DNA from: Chitinophagaceae bacterium
Lineage (GTDB): Bacteria > Bacteroidota > Bacteroidia > Chitinophagales > Chitinophagaceae
Length of the DNA: 64,000 bases
Assembly (NCBI GenBank): GCA_016719165.1
Contig: JADKAJ010000001.1
Span: forward strand, 186,001 to 250,000
Direction of reading: 5' to 3'
In this document: one piece after another, positions 55,400 through 63,791 of the stretch
Layout: each line of letters opens with the position of its first letter
How positions within the stretch are numbered: the stretch's first letter is position 1
Program-made: the position numbers and the translations under genes
The notes under the pieces: model-generated
The model's database searches: none
Seen by the model: only the letters and a program-made list of their open reading frames with translations
Told to the model about the DNA's origin: nothing

Positions 55400-56059
55400 T
55401 TAAACCGCTAACCCTTTGTTCAAAGCTATTACCGCCAGTCCTGTGCGGGTGCAAACTTCAAATCGGTCAAAGAGGTTATTCCTTAAATATTCTATTTGCC
55501 TACCGGTCAGTTTCATTTCTCTGGCAATTTCTTTATAGGTCTTTTCGCTGCATACCAGTTTTAAAAATCGAACATCAGTTTCGCTCAGGTCATTCTGTAT
55601 CGTGAGGGTTCCTGTCTGCATGGCTTTTTTCACCATCTTGGAGGCAGTATGGTCGCTGAAGAAGTAACCGTTACGGATCATTTCTGCTATAGCTTTCTTT
55701 AAACGGGCTATATCATCATTTTTATTTACAAAGCCCTGTGCTCCAAATTTTATTATGCGCCATACCAGTTCTTCGCTATAGTGTAAGGATATGACAAGGA
55801 GCCTGATCTCCGGGTATTTTTCTTTAATGGCTTTTAGTGTTTCATAGCCATTCATTTCCGGCATTTCAAGATCTACCAGCACCAGGTCGGGAAGATTTTT
55901 TGGGTGTAGCTTCTCCAATAATTGTCTTCCATTTGCGGCCTGTATGACTACTTTACAATTTTCCCAGGTATCTATAAGGGCACAAAGTGATTCCCTGAAA
56001 AGGTGGTGATCATCGGCAACTGCAATTTTCACCAGGCTGTTTTCATTAAGAAACGGCAT
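55400..56059 (-). CDS. orphan NarL/LuxR-family response regulator
   Basis: 219 aa. Receiver domain (10-125) with the DDHH acidic pair near residue 16, phosphoacceptor Asp63 in VLVDLEMPEMNG, and Lys in VNKNDD. The C-terminal part (about 150-215) is a LuxR-type helix-turn-helix (ETDVRFLKLVCSEKTYKEIAREMKLTGRQIEYLRNNLF). There is no histidine kinase next to it. Divergent from 56517, and between them lie three GTGAA-N2-TTCAC sites that it may bind (inference). Confidence 0.9.
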   Translation of the reverse strand: MPFLNENSLVKIAVADDHHLFRESLCALIDTWENCKVVIQAANGRQLLEKLHPKNLPDLVLVDLEMPEMNGYETLKAIKEKYPEIRLLVISLHYSEELVWRIIKFGAQGFVNKNDDIARLKKAIAEMIRNGYFFSDHTASKMVKKAMQTGTLTIQNDLSETDVRFLKLVCSEKTYKEIAREMKLTGRQIEYLRNNLFDRFEVCTRTGLAVIALNKGLAV

Positions 56060-56173
56060 AGGTAAGGGTAATTAATAGTGAAATAATCAATACGGAAGAA
56101 GTATACCGGCAAAGGCGGCGGGGTAAAAATCATAGTATAAGGTTTGGTTAATACTTCAAGGTATATTAATAGG

Positions 56174-56185
56174 GTGAAATTTCAC
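56174..56185. promoter_or_regulatory. candidate operator site 1, GTGAAATTTCAC
   Basis: Perfect 12-bp palindrome. One of three GTGAA-N2-TTCAC sites in the same intergenic region. Start-to-start distances 44 and 117 nt. The bound factor is unknown; the divergent response regulator is the nearest candidate. Confidence 0.55.
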
Positions 56186-56217
56186 ATACCACTTTGTGGT
56201 AATTCTCACACGATTTT

Positions 56218-56229
56218 GTGAAAATTCAC
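56218..56229. promoter_or_regulatory. candidate operator site 2, GTGAAAATTCAC
   Basis: GTGAA and TTCAC arms with AA between. It lies 23-34 nt upstream of the -7-like TAAATTTTG, so it overlaps the expected -33 region of the 56517 promoter. Confidence 0.5.
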
Positions 56230-56270
56230 AATTTTATTCCGGCTCTTTTCTTAAATTTTGTGTTGTTGAG

Positions 56271-56281
56271 GTTCTTTGACA
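56271..56281 (+). promoter_or_regulatory. boxA-like antitermination motif
   Basis: GTTCTTTGACA at the presumed start of a 230-nt leader; it resembles the boxA element of rRNA leaders in this phylum as I know it (GTTCTTTGACAT). A role in antitermination before the structured leader is inference. Confidence 0.35.
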
Positions 56282-56334
56282 GGCAGGCAAAGCTGCTAAG
56301 GGTAAACTCTTGCAAGACGGAAAAGATAACTAAT

Positions 56335-56346
56335 GTGAAAGTTCAC
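56335..56346. promoter_or_regulatory. candidate operator site 3, GTGAAAGTTCAC
   Basis: GTGAA and TTCAC arms around AG, inside the predicted leader of the 56517 transcript, about 75-86 nt after the -7-like element. Confidence 0.45.
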
Positions 56347-56427
56347 AACCGGTAAGGAGAGAAAAAGCATTACTAATTGTGAGAACACACTTGTTTCAGG
56401 CTTTATGGGTACGGTACATTCGGTCAT

Positions 56428-56460
56428 CATTGGGCTACCAGGCCGGCGGTAACCCCAATG
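56428..56460 (+). other. structured mRNA leader hairpin
   Basis: CATTGGG ... CCCAATG stem (7 bp) enclosing TACC ... GGTA, giving a long hairpin in the leader of the 56517 gene; further CCCC/GGGG pairing follows. It resembles no riboswitch class I know. Could be an attenuator or a stabiliser. Confidence 0.4.
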
Positions 56461-56516
56461 CTACGGGGAAGCCGAAAACCGGGTATTGAAGAGAGTAGGT
56501 GCAAATAAATAATTTT

Positions 56517-57830
56517 ATGAAAAAGATACTAGGAGTATTGATTATCAACCTGATTTTTTTCTGTGGAGCTTTGAAGTCGCAAGTAACAGCAGAAGCTTTC
56601 CCTATGAATCCGCAATCCGGTTCTCATAATTATTTTGGAGTAAGAGTAACACTTGCCCAAACCTACACTGAAGACATAACAGTTACTGGCTATATTTATG
56701 ACATGGGGGGAGGTGCAAATACTAATAACCCCTTTTCATTGACTGTAACAGCCGGTAACCTGACAGCAGAAACAGCAGCTAATTTCTATCAGACTGATCC
56801 CACAGCAACAGCTGAAGCCACATTGGGTACTATTGCAACTGTTTATGCAGGAGTGACAATTACTTATGAGGCTGATGGATGTATTTTGAAGTTTAATAGC
56901 CTGGCCGATGCAGATGCGGTTTTAAACCATTTGGAGGCAGATGATGATAATTATAATGATGATTATGACAGCCAATACCCAAACGCTACAGAAGATGAAC
57001 TGGACGATTTGGATGAGCAAAATAACTTCGATAACATGAAAGTATACAGAGATTTTGAAGCACTGTTCGGTGGATTTTGTTCAAAAAGAGCTGAATTGGA
57101 ATCGATAGAAAATACATGGCTTTCAAATAATTTCAATGGCACGGATCCTGATGATGTTGATCTCACTTTTGATGATGCAGAAAACACAATTTTTAATAGC
57201 AGCTATTCATTTAAAATTGGAACAGATGTATACCAATTAACGAGCACAGGAATGTATAAAAATGGCATTTTACAGGATGAAGGCGGAAACTCTATTAACC
57301 GCAAACCGGATAATTTCATTGAGCTACCCGAATATGGTGTATTGTCAGGCCCTTCATCCTTCCCCAACTATAATGGGTCATTTCCTAACTTTTCAACAGC
57401 AAATGCGCTAGTATATGATTTTTTTACAGTTTGTAAATCGAACAAAAAAGATAAGATATTTCAAGAGTATGACAATGGCAATAAACGAGTAAAAGCTACA
57501 GTTTCAATTACATCGACAGTAGTACGAAACGGAGTACATGGTAAAATCAAAAACTATAAAAGCAAAAACGGAAATTGGAAAAGAAGCCGGGCACAATTGG
57601 CAGTATACTGTTTTGGAACTTACTATACCAATCTTTGCGCAGATTCTCATCAATTTACCGATAGAAAGCCATCATCAGGAACTAAAAAAAGAGCGAAAAT
57701 ATCCACAAGAAGGCACTCCCCCGGACACATACCAGTACAAGGTACGGTTTGGAAAGCTTTTACAGGTGAAGTCGCAATGTATGGAGAAGTTGGTGGTTCC
57801 GTACGGGGGCAGTTAACATTAACTTTTTAA
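56517..57830 (+). CDS. hypothetical secreted protein with Asp-rich region
   Basis: 437 aa from the ATG at 56517 (an in-frame GTG at 56499 lacks a signal). Signal peptide MKKILGVLIINLIFFCGALKSQ. A 20-110 segment VTAEAFPMNPQSGSHNYFGV with Thr/Gly/Asn-rich beta pattern, then an acidic low-complexity stretch (LEADDDNYNDDYD, ATEDELDDLDEQNN, about 148-180), then a basic C-terminal third (KNYKSKNGNWKRSRAQLAVYC). No family recognised and no T9SS domain. Followed by a second envelope gene 9 nt after its stop, so probably co-transcribed. Confidence 0.65.
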   Translation: MKKILGVLIINLIFFCGALKSQVTAEAFPMNPQSGSHNYFGVRVTLAQTYTEDITVTGYIYDMGGGANTNNPFSLTVTAGNLTAETAANFYQTDPTATAEATLGTIATVYAGVTITYEADGCILKFNSLADADAVLNHLEADDDNYNDDYDSQYPNATEDELDDLDEQNNFDNMKVYRDFEALFGGFCSKRAELESIENTWLSNNFNGTDPDDVDLTFDDAENTIFNSSYSFKIGTDVYQLTSTGMYKNGILQDEGGNSINRKPDNFIELPEYGVLSGPSSFPNYNGSFPNFSTANALVYDFFTVCKSNKKDKIFQEYDNGNKRVKATVSITSTVVRNGVHGKIKNYKSKNGNWKRSRAQLAVYCFGTYYTNLCADSHQFTDRKPSSGTKKRAKISTRRHSPGHIPVQGTVWKAFTGEVAMYGEVGGSVRGQLTLTF

Positions 57831-57839
57831 AATGTTGTA

Positions 57840-58682
57840 ATGACAATTCAAACAACATTAGGCAAACAAGGAGGAATTATACGCATCATTCTTGTTTGCC
57901 TCTTTTTGCAATTTACAGCACAGGGGTACACCCAGGAAACGAATTATGAAATCAAGGATCATCTATCTCAGAAAAATAATATCAAATTACAAATTGGCTA
58001 TGGGGTAATTCCAAACGGAGTTATTGAAGTGAAAGAGGGGATTTATGACCTTTATACAAAACCACACAGTATTTACTCTGTTGACTTAATTTATCAAGTA
58101 AACCTAAATCCATCCTGGTCAGTAAACACTGGTATTGGCTTTATGATTATTAAAAGTAATTTTTTTGAGAAAATTCCGATCAACGACCTAATTGGCACGG
58201 GAATATCACGACAGGAGGACTCGCCGCCAATCATTTATTATAAGGGAGCTTATCCGAGATTTAGTCTACCGATTTTACTACAAAAACGTTCAAAAATTAT
58301 TAATAGAAGCTTCTTTGAATTCAACGGTGGTTTCAATATCAATTACAACGGATTTTCAAAAGATGAAAGAATAATTATGAATGTAGCAGACAGTAATAAT
58401 CAGTCTATAAATATTTTTAATGCTAATTATAAAAGTAACAACAATCACAAACCTTGGTTTGGCTTGTTACTTGGTTGCGGCAAGGGCTTTTTTTTAAGAG
58501 ACTTAAACGTAGTAACAGTTTCCTTGTCTGCAGAGGTAAACACTACAAAATTTTTATCCGCTGATTATGAAATTATTATACCTAATAAACCAATTAGCAC
58601 AGGCAGATATTCAGTCAAAGGACCACTTCTGCAACTATCTCTTGGATATGTATTCAGAGGGACACATAAGAATAATGATTGA
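57840..58682 (+). CDS. hypothetical outer-membrane barrel-like protein
   Basis: 280 aa. Signal peptide (about 1-31, IIRIILVCLFLQFTAQGYTQ). The rest alternates hydrophobic and polar residues in strands (NIKLQIGYGVIPNG, WSVNTGIGFMIIKS, FFEFNGGFNINYNG, GPLLQLSLGYVFRG), typical of an outer-membrane barrel, although the C-terminus (THKNND) is not aromatic. Function unknown. Starts 9 nt after the 56517 gene and probably in its operon. Confidence 0.65.
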   Translation: MTIQTTLGKQGGIIRIILVCLFLQFTAQGYTQETNYEIKDHLSQKNNIKLQIGYGVIPNGVIEVKEGIYDLYTKPHSIYSVDLIYQVNLNPSWSVNTGIGFMIIKSNFFEKIPINDLIGTGISRQEDSPPIIYYKGAYPRFSLPILLQKRSKIINRSFFEFNGGFNINYNGFSKDERIIMNVADSNNQSINIFNANYKSNNNHKPWFGLLLGCGKGFFLRDLNVVTVSLSAEVNTTKFLSADYEIIIPNKPISTGRYSVKGPLLQLSLGYVFRGTHKNND

Positions 58683-58782
58683 AATATTTGAAAAATGACC
58701 TTACTACTTTGTAAATAAATTGATCACTTCTTTAAAATTGGCTGGCTGACTAGTTCAAAAAAACATATTAGAGAACAAGAAA

Positions 58783-59604
58783 GTGAAAATCTTTTTGCCA
58801 ATATTATTCTGGCTATGGCCGGTGTTTGCCTTAACCCAGGCAAAAGACAGTTTGCAAAAGCTGCAAAGCAAACCGATGCTGTCAAAGCCTGTTACTAATA
58901 TTACGAAAGATTACAAACCCGAAATCTTCACTTCCGGCTTTATTGACATCGTAAACAACGGCCAGGTAAATGCTTCAGCACGGTTTATAAGATTGTACAT
59001 TGGTGAACCAGGTAAATTTGCCATTCCCGTTTCTTTTTATGGAGGCGTAAGTAATAATACTTTTCAGAATAATTCACCCGGCACGGTGTTTTCCAAAAGC
59101 AACAGCCACCTGGTAAACCAGTACATTAACCCACTAAGCGGCCTGATTAATATCAGCATTGAAGGGGTACAGTTTTTCAATAAAAAAGAAAAACTCACTA
59201 AAGCTGGTTTGTTATACCAGGTTGGCGAAAGAGTATTAAGCGGCGTCCGCAGTGGCGAGATAAGCAATCCGCTTACAGGCAAGCCGGTTAATTTTCTCAA
59301 CAGCTTTGCGGCAACAGGTATTTACTTTCAAACCGGCGCCTGGGAGCGGAACAATACTAAAAATGTGGGGGTGTTCTGGTTAGCTTTTCGCTACCATACC
59401 TGTAAGAGTAATGTGAAGCAGATCAAAGAGTTTTTACCTGCAATTGAAACCAACGGATGGTACCACGGGTGGTCTGGCGGGTTTGGTATTGAGATCAACA
59501 AACTCGTCAATATCAAAGCCATATATTACAAATACAGCAAAGCACCGGAGATAGAATACGGATTGCCTATTTACCAGTTTTCGTTTCAGTATTCGATGAA
59601 GTAG
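58783..59604 (+). CDS. hypothetical secreted protein with GTG start
   Basis: 273 aa. GTG at 58783 begins (M)KIFLPILFWLWPVFALTQ, a good signal peptide, and no ATG nearby gives one. Mature part is beta-rich with barrel-like strands (FIDIVNNGQVNASARFIRLYIGEPGKF, IKAIYYKYSKAPEIEYGLPIYQFSFQYSMK) and an aromatic C-terminus. Function unknown. 100 nt downstream of the barrel-like gene; it may belong to the same surface module or stand alone. Confidence 0.62.
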   Translation: MKIFLPILFWLWPVFALTQAKDSLQKLQSKPMLSKPVTNITKDYKPEIFTSGFIDIVNNGQVNASARFIRLYIGEPGKFAIPVSFYGGVSNNTFQNNSPGTVFSKSNSHLVNQYINPLSGLINISIEGVQFFNKKEKLTKAGLLYQVGERVLSGVRSGEISNPLTGKPVNFLNSFAATGIYFQTGAWERNNTKNVGVFWLAFRYHTCKSNVKQIKEFLPAIETNGWYHGWSGGFGIEINKLVNIKAIYYKYSKAPEIEYGLPIYQFSFQYSMK

Positions 59605-59711
59605 TTGTTTTATAGTCTGTAACAGTTGAGTATTTTTCAACTGCAACACGACTTCTTTTCCGGTTTTGCAACCTGCCTTTCATACACTCAATCGTATGTT
59701 CCAAATATTTT

Positions 59712-59742
59712 TTTGGAGGTGATCCGTAAAATCTTATTTTTG
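59712..59742 (+). promoter_or_regulatory. Bacteroidota promoter of the efflux operon
   Basis: TTTG (59712-59715), a 19-nt spacer and TATTTTTG (59735-59742): an exact match to TTTG-N19-TAnnTTTG. The expected transcription start is about 59749, inside the operator, about 15 nt before the TetR ATG. Confidence 0.8.
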
Positions 59743-59758
59743 TTAACCATTTGGTTAA
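59743..59758. promoter_or_regulatory. TetR operator TTAACCATTTGGTTAA
   Basis: Inverted repeat TTAACC-N4-GGTTAA immediately after the -7 element and over the predicted transcription start, so bound repressor would block RNA polymerase. A further half-site ATGGTTAA starts at the TetR ATG (59764). This supports autorepression. Confidence 0.75.
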
Positions 59759-59763
59759 ATCGT

Positions 59764-60381
59764 ATGGTTAAAAAGCAAAAAGATCAGACTACGGAGCAGG
59801 TAATCCTGGCAGCTGCCAAAAAAGTTTTTGTGCAAAAAGGAATGGCCGGTGCCCGGATGCAGGATATTGCGGATGAAGCCGGTATCAATAAAGCGTTATT
59901 ACACTATTATTTCCGTAACAAGGAGAAGTTATTTGAGGTAATCTTCCTGGAGGCGGCTGAAAAACTTTTTCCAAAGATCAATGCCATTTTTGAAGCAGAT
60001 CGGCCTTTATTCGAAAAGATTGAGAACTTCTGTGATGAATATATTTCTATAGTAATGGATAATCCTTACCTGCCGTTATTTGTGTTAAATGAAATAAACC
60101 AGGACCCGGAGTATTTCTTAAAAAAGGTCTGGGCAGGTAAGGCAAAACCCAACCCGGTAAAATTCCTGGAACAAATGGAGAAGGAAGTTAAGAAGGGAAC
60201 GATCAAAAAGATCAATCCCATGCACTTGCTGATGAACCTGCTTTCCATGACGATATTTCCTTTCATAGCGAAACCAATGTTTCAGAAAAACCTGGGCATG
60301 GGTGAAGCGCAGTTCAGAATTGCAATGGAAGAACGGAAAAAAGAGATACCCCGTTTTATCATTGACTCAATAAAGAAATAA
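59764..60381 (+). CDS. TetR/AcrR-family repressor of the efflux operon
   Basis: 205 aa from the ATG at 59764; the frame is open from 59626 but that would cross the promoter and operator. N-terminal HTH (about 8-60: TEQVILAAAKKVFVQKGMAGARMQDIADEAGINKALLHYYFRNKEKLF), then a helical ligand-binding domain. It should bind the operator overlapping its own promoter and be released by a small molecule. First gene of TetR-TolC-HlyD-ABC-ABC. The order resembles E. coli cecR-ybhGFSR. Confidence 0.92.
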   Translation: MVKKQKDQTTEQVILAAAKKVFVQKGMAGARMQDIADEAGINKALLHYYFRNKEKLFEVIFLEAAEKLFPKINAIFEADRPLFEKIENFCDEYISIVMDNPYLPLFVLNEINQDPEYFLKKVWAGKAKPNPVKFLEQMEKEVKKGTIKKINPMHLLMNLLSMTIFPFIAKPMFQKNLGMGEAQFRIAMEERKKEIPRFIIDSIKK

Positions 60382-60422
60382 TTTTTTTACCCGCTAATTT
60401 ATTACCGGGTTTATTCTAATAC

Positions 60423-61691
60423 ATGATCATGAAAAAACATTTCTTACTTGCTGTATTATTACTGCCGGCAGGGTTATTTGCGCAGTCTCTGCAAAAGATA
60501 ACGCTTACAGAAGCGTATGAGCTGTCACAGAAAAATTATCCTGCGGTAAAGCAAAAGGATCTTGTAAAGCAAACTGCTGCCATTAGTTTGGAAAATTTGC
60601 AAAAAGGATTTCTGCCCCAATTTTCTTTGAGCGGGCAGGCAACTTATCAATCTGATGTAACAAAAGTTCCGTTTTCACTGCCCGGTCTTACCATTGAATC
60701 GCCTTCGAAGGACCAGTATAAGTTAGTGGCAGATGTAAGCCAGATGATCTATGATGGCGGAATGACGAAAGAACAAAAGGCGTTGCAGCAACTCAATGCC
60801 ACCGTGGAAGATCAGAAAGTAGAAGTGGAGTTGTATAAACTCAAAGAAAGGATCAACCAGCTCTATTTAAGTATTCTCTATCTCGATGAACAGTTAAAGC
60901 AGGTTGATTTAGTAAAAACTGATATTCAAATCGGTATTAAAAGAGTAGAGGCGCAGGTGCAGAATGGTGTAGCATTTAAGTCGAACCTGAATATGCTGAA
61001 AGCAGAGTTATTGAAAACTGAACAAAGAGCTATAGAAGTAAAATCTTCTAAAAAAGGATTGCTGGATGCATTGTCATTATTTATTGGCCGGGAACTGGCT
61101 GCGCAGGTACAATTGGAAAAACCTGTTTCTGCTGGAATCGTTGCCAATGAAATTGCCCGGCCCGAATTAAAATTATATAGTGAGCAGCAAAAATTCATTG
61201 GTCAGCAGGAAAAACTGATCACGGCTAAAAATTTACCAAGGGCAAGTTTGTTTGCACAGGGTGGTTATGGCCGTCCGGGTTTGAATATGCTGTTAAATGA
61301 ATTTGATTTTTTCTACATCGGTGGTTTACGGCTCAACTGGTCTCTTGGCGGATTGTACACAAAGAAGAAAGAAAAAGAACAGGTGACTATCAATAAAAAA
61401 ATGGTGGAAGTGCAGAAAGAAACTTTTCTGCTCAATACCAGCTCACAGTTGAAGCAGCAGCAGGCAGAGATTGACAAGCTGCAGCAACTGCTGGTATCAG
61501 ACAATGAGATTATCAGTTTGCGAAAAAGTGTAACAGAAGCCGCCAAAGCACAACTGGAGAACGGAGTGATAACAGCCAATGATTTTTTGAAAGAAGTAAA
61601 TGCAGAGGACCAGGCAAGGCAAACGCTTATCACTCACCAGGTACAATTATTACAAGCGCAAATCAACTATCAAACCATTTTAGGTAAATAA
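60423..61691 (+). CDS. TolC-family outer-membrane efflux protein
   Basis: 422 aa. Signal peptide (ATG 60423 or 60429, ending GLFAQ), then two OEP repeats of long coiled-coil helices with Ala/Gln/Glu-rich heptads (about 30-215 and 230-420), e.g. LTEAYELSQKNYPAVKQKDLVKQTAAISL and QAEIDKLQQLLVSDN. It forms the trimeric outer-membrane exit duct of the ABC efflux pump encoded downstream. 41 nt after the TetR stop. Confidence 0.92.
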   Translation: MIMKKHFLLAVLLLPAGLFAQSLQKITLTEAYELSQKNYPAVKQKDLVKQTAAISLENLQKGFLPQFSLSGQATYQSDVTKVPFSLPGLTIESPSKDQYKLVADVSQMIYDGGMTKEQKALQQLNATVEDQKVEVELYKLKERINQLYLSILYLDEQLKQVDLVKTDIQIGIKRVEAQVQNGVAFKSNLNMLKAELLKTEQRAIEVKSSKKGLLDALSLFIGRELAAQVQLEKPVSAGIVANEIARPELKLYSEQQKFIGQQEKLITAKNLPRASLFAQGGYGRPGLNMLLNEFDFFYIGGLRLNWSLGGLYTKKKEKEQVTINKKMVEVQKETFLLNTSSQLKQQQAEIDKLQQLLVSDNEIISLRKSVTEAAKAQLENGVITANDFLKEVNAEDQARQTLITHQVQLLQAQINYQTILGK

Positions 61692-61701
61692 TAAATATAC
61701 T

Positions 61702-62712
61702 ATGCAACATATTTTTAAATTAGCCCCGATTGTACTGATTCTTTTCCTTAGTGCCTGCAAGAGCGGGAACGGAAACTTTGATGCAAGTGGCACTTTTGAA
61801 GCGGATGAAGTGATCGTTTCTTCAGAATTGTCAGGTAAGATCATAAGCTTTTCTGCGGAAGAAGGACAGTCTATTCTAAAGGATAGTATAGTAGCAGTAG
61901 TGGATGCAGCTAATATTTCCCTGCAGAAAGAACAGGTGGAAGCCAATATCCAGGCATTGAGTGAGAAAACTGCTGATGTTACTCCGCAGGTTCGCTTACT
62001 GGAAAACCAGCTGGCAGTACAACAATCATTGCTCAAAAACCTGTTCCATGAACAAACTAGGATACAGAACCTGCTGAAGCAGGATGCCGCCACCGGTAAA
62101 CAACTGGATGATATTATGGCACAGGTGGATGTCGCCAAAAAGAATCTTGCGGTTACGCAGCAACAGATCAATGTGCAGCGCAGCAATGTGGCGACACAGA
62201 ACCGTGGTATACTCAGTGAAGGTAAACCGCTTGAAAAAAGGGTGGCACAATTGGATGATCAATTGAAAAGAGCTACGATTCTAAATCCTGTCAGTGGAAC
62301 TGTCATTACCAAATATGCAGAGCAGGGTGAGATCACTGCAGCCGGTAAAGCTTTATATAAAATCGCAGATCTCAGTACAATGACATTAAGGGCTTATATC
62401 ACGGGCACGCAAATTTCGCAGGTAAAACTGGGACAGGGGGTGAAAGTTTTCGTTGATGATGGTCCTGATAAATACAAAGAACTGCCGGGTATAATCAGTT
62501 GGGTCGCCGATAAGGCGGAGTTCACCCCGAAGACGATCCAGACAAAAGATGAAAGGGCGAATCTTGTCTATGCGATCAAAGTGAAAGTAAAGAACGATGG
62601 TTATCTGAAGATCGGAATGTACGGAGAGGTGAAATTTAAGTCAAGTTGTCAAGCTGGTATTAACAAAAAACCGAAATTTGGCATTAAACTCACGTTTCTG
62701 CCAACAGTATAA
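61702..62712 (+). CDS. HlyD-family periplasmic adaptor, lipoprotein
   Basis: 336 aa. Lipobox ILFLSAC (Cys at residue 19). Half lipoyl domains flank a long coiled coil (about 70-175: VEANIQALSEKTADVTPQVRLLENQLAVQQSL), then a beta-barrel domain (AEQGEITAAGKALYKIADLSTMTLRAYI). It links the ABC pump to TolC. The last about 24 residues (SSCQAGINKKPKFGIKLTFL) do not look like the usual end after GMYGEVKF and may be a read-through tail. The stop shares TAATG with the small ORF that follows. Confidence 0.9.
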   Translation: MQHIFKLAPIVLILFLSACKSGNGNFDASGTFEADEVIVSSELSGKIISFSAEEGQSILKDSIVAVVDAANISLQKEQVEANIQALSEKTADVTPQVRLLENQLAVQQSLLKNLFHEQTRIQNLLKQDAATGKQLDDIMAQVDVAKKNLAVTQQQINVQRSNVATQNRGILSEGKPLEKRVAQLDDQLKRATILNPVSGTVITKYAEQGEITAAGKALYKIADLSTMTLRAYITGTQISQVKLGQGVKVFVDDGPDKYKELPGIISWVADKAEFTPKTIQTKDERANLVYAIKVKVKNDGYLKIGMYGEVKFKSSCQAGINKKPKFGIKLTFLPTV

Positions 62713-62837
62713 TGAAAGATTTCAAGGTTAGCTCTTATTTGGAAAAAGGGAATGAAGTTGCGCAGGTTGAATTAATGCTTGAGGAAGAAATAAAAATGAT
62801 TCATTCTTTTATTAAAAGACTATCAGCTAAAAGCTAA
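62712..62837 (+). CDS. 41-aa small ORF, possible four-helix-bundle fragment
   Basis: ATG at 62712 overlaps the hlyD stop (TAATG) and it ends at TAA 62835-62837. The last residues EEEIKMIHSFIKRLSAKS resemble the C-terminus of S23/four-helix bundle (IVS) proteins, so this may be a remnant of such a gene and not a true product. No homology test was possible. Confidence 0.35.
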   Translation: MKDFKVSSYLEKGNEVAQVELMLEEEIKMIHSFIKRLSAKS

Positions 62838-62861
62838 CAGCCAAATGCCAAAAATCTATAT

Positions 62862-63776
62862 ATGTCAGCTGTAATCATAAACAATATCATTAAACGGTAT
62901 GGATCTAAAAAAGCTGTGATCACTGCTTTGCAGGGAATCAGCTTTGATGTGAAGCAGGGTGAACTATTTGGAATCATCGGTCCCGATGGTGCAGGTAAAA
63001 CATCGTTGTTCAGGATACTGACTACGCTGTTACTGGCAGATGAAGGAACTGCCACCGTGGATGGATTTGATGTGGTTAAAGATTACAAGTCGATCCGTCA
63101 ACGGGTAGGATATATGCCCGGAAAATTTTCGCTGTACCAGGACCTGACCGTAAAAGAGAATCTTGATTTTTTTGCTACAATTTTTAATACGACTGTAGAA
63201 GAAAATTATGTGTTGATAAAAGACATCTATTCCCAGATCGAACCATTTAAAGACAGGAAAGCCGGGAAACTGTCGGGTGGTATGAAGCAAAAACTGGCAT
63301 TAAGTTGTGCTTTGATACATCGCCCGTCCGTTTTATTCCTGGATGAACCTACCACCGGTGTTGATGCCGTGTCCAGGAAAGAGTTTTGGGAAATGCTGAC
63401 AAGACTGAAAGAACAGGGCATTACTATACTTGTTTCCACTCCTTACATGGATGAAGCAAGTCTCTGTGACAGGGTGGCCCTGATCCAGTCCGGAAAAATA
63501 TTATCAATCAATACGCCCCAGGGTATTGTTGATTCATTTGGCAAGAAATTACTGGCCGTTAAAAGTAATGATATGCTCCACCTGTTAAAAGACCTGAAGC
63601 AATGTAAAGAAGTGGAAGATGCTTATCCATTCGGTGAATATCATCATGTTGTACTAAAGAAGGACGGTGAAGAACTATTGAAGAGTTACCTGGAGCAAAA
63701 AGGGTATCTATTTAAATTAAAAGAAGCGAAGCCCAATATTGAGGATTGCTTTATGGCTTTAATGAAAACAAGCTAA
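62862..63776 (+). CDS. ABC transporter ATP-binding protein, first of pair
   Basis: 304 aa. Walker A GPDGAGKTS, signature LSGGMKQKLALS, Walker B VLFLDEPTTGVD, H-loop region TPYMDEASLCDR (an uncommon form of the switch). The C-terminal ~70 residues are an extension typical of ABC-2 exporters with YbhF-like ATPases. It would drive the export partner permeases that should follow outside the window. With the next gene it forms a tandem that is fused in E. coli YbhF. Confidence 0.93.
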   Translation: MSAVIINNIIKRYGSKKAVITALQGISFDVKQGELFGIIGPDGAGKTSLFRILTTLLLADEGTATVDGFDVVKDYKSIRQRVGYMPGKFSLYQDLTVKENLDFFATIFNTTVEENYVLIKDIYSQIEPFKDRKAGKLSGGMKQKLALSCALIHRPSVLFLDEPTTGVDAVSRKEFWEMLTRLKEQGITILVSTPYMDEASLCDRVALIQSGKILSINTPQGIVDSFGKKLLAVKSNDMLHLLKDLKQCKEVEDAYPFGEYHHVVLKKDGEELLKSYLEQKGYLFKLKEAKPNIEDCFMALMKTS

Positions 63777-63791
63777 TAGCAGATTGCAACT

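Larger units (their letters stand above)
56060..56516. other. 457-nt intergenic regulatory region
   Basis: No coding sequence. Holds three near-palindromic sites (56174-56185, 56218-56229, 56335-56346), a TTTGTGGT/ACCAC small hairpin, a -7-like element TAAATTTTG (56252-56260), a boxA-like GTTCTTTGACA (56271-56281) and a stable leader hairpin (about 56428-56460). Confidence 0.55.

Noticed and set aside
60382..60422. ACCCG/CGGGT hairpin between TetR and TolC genes
   Set aside because: Short stem with a 12-nt loop and a weak T run; too weak to call a terminator inside an operon.
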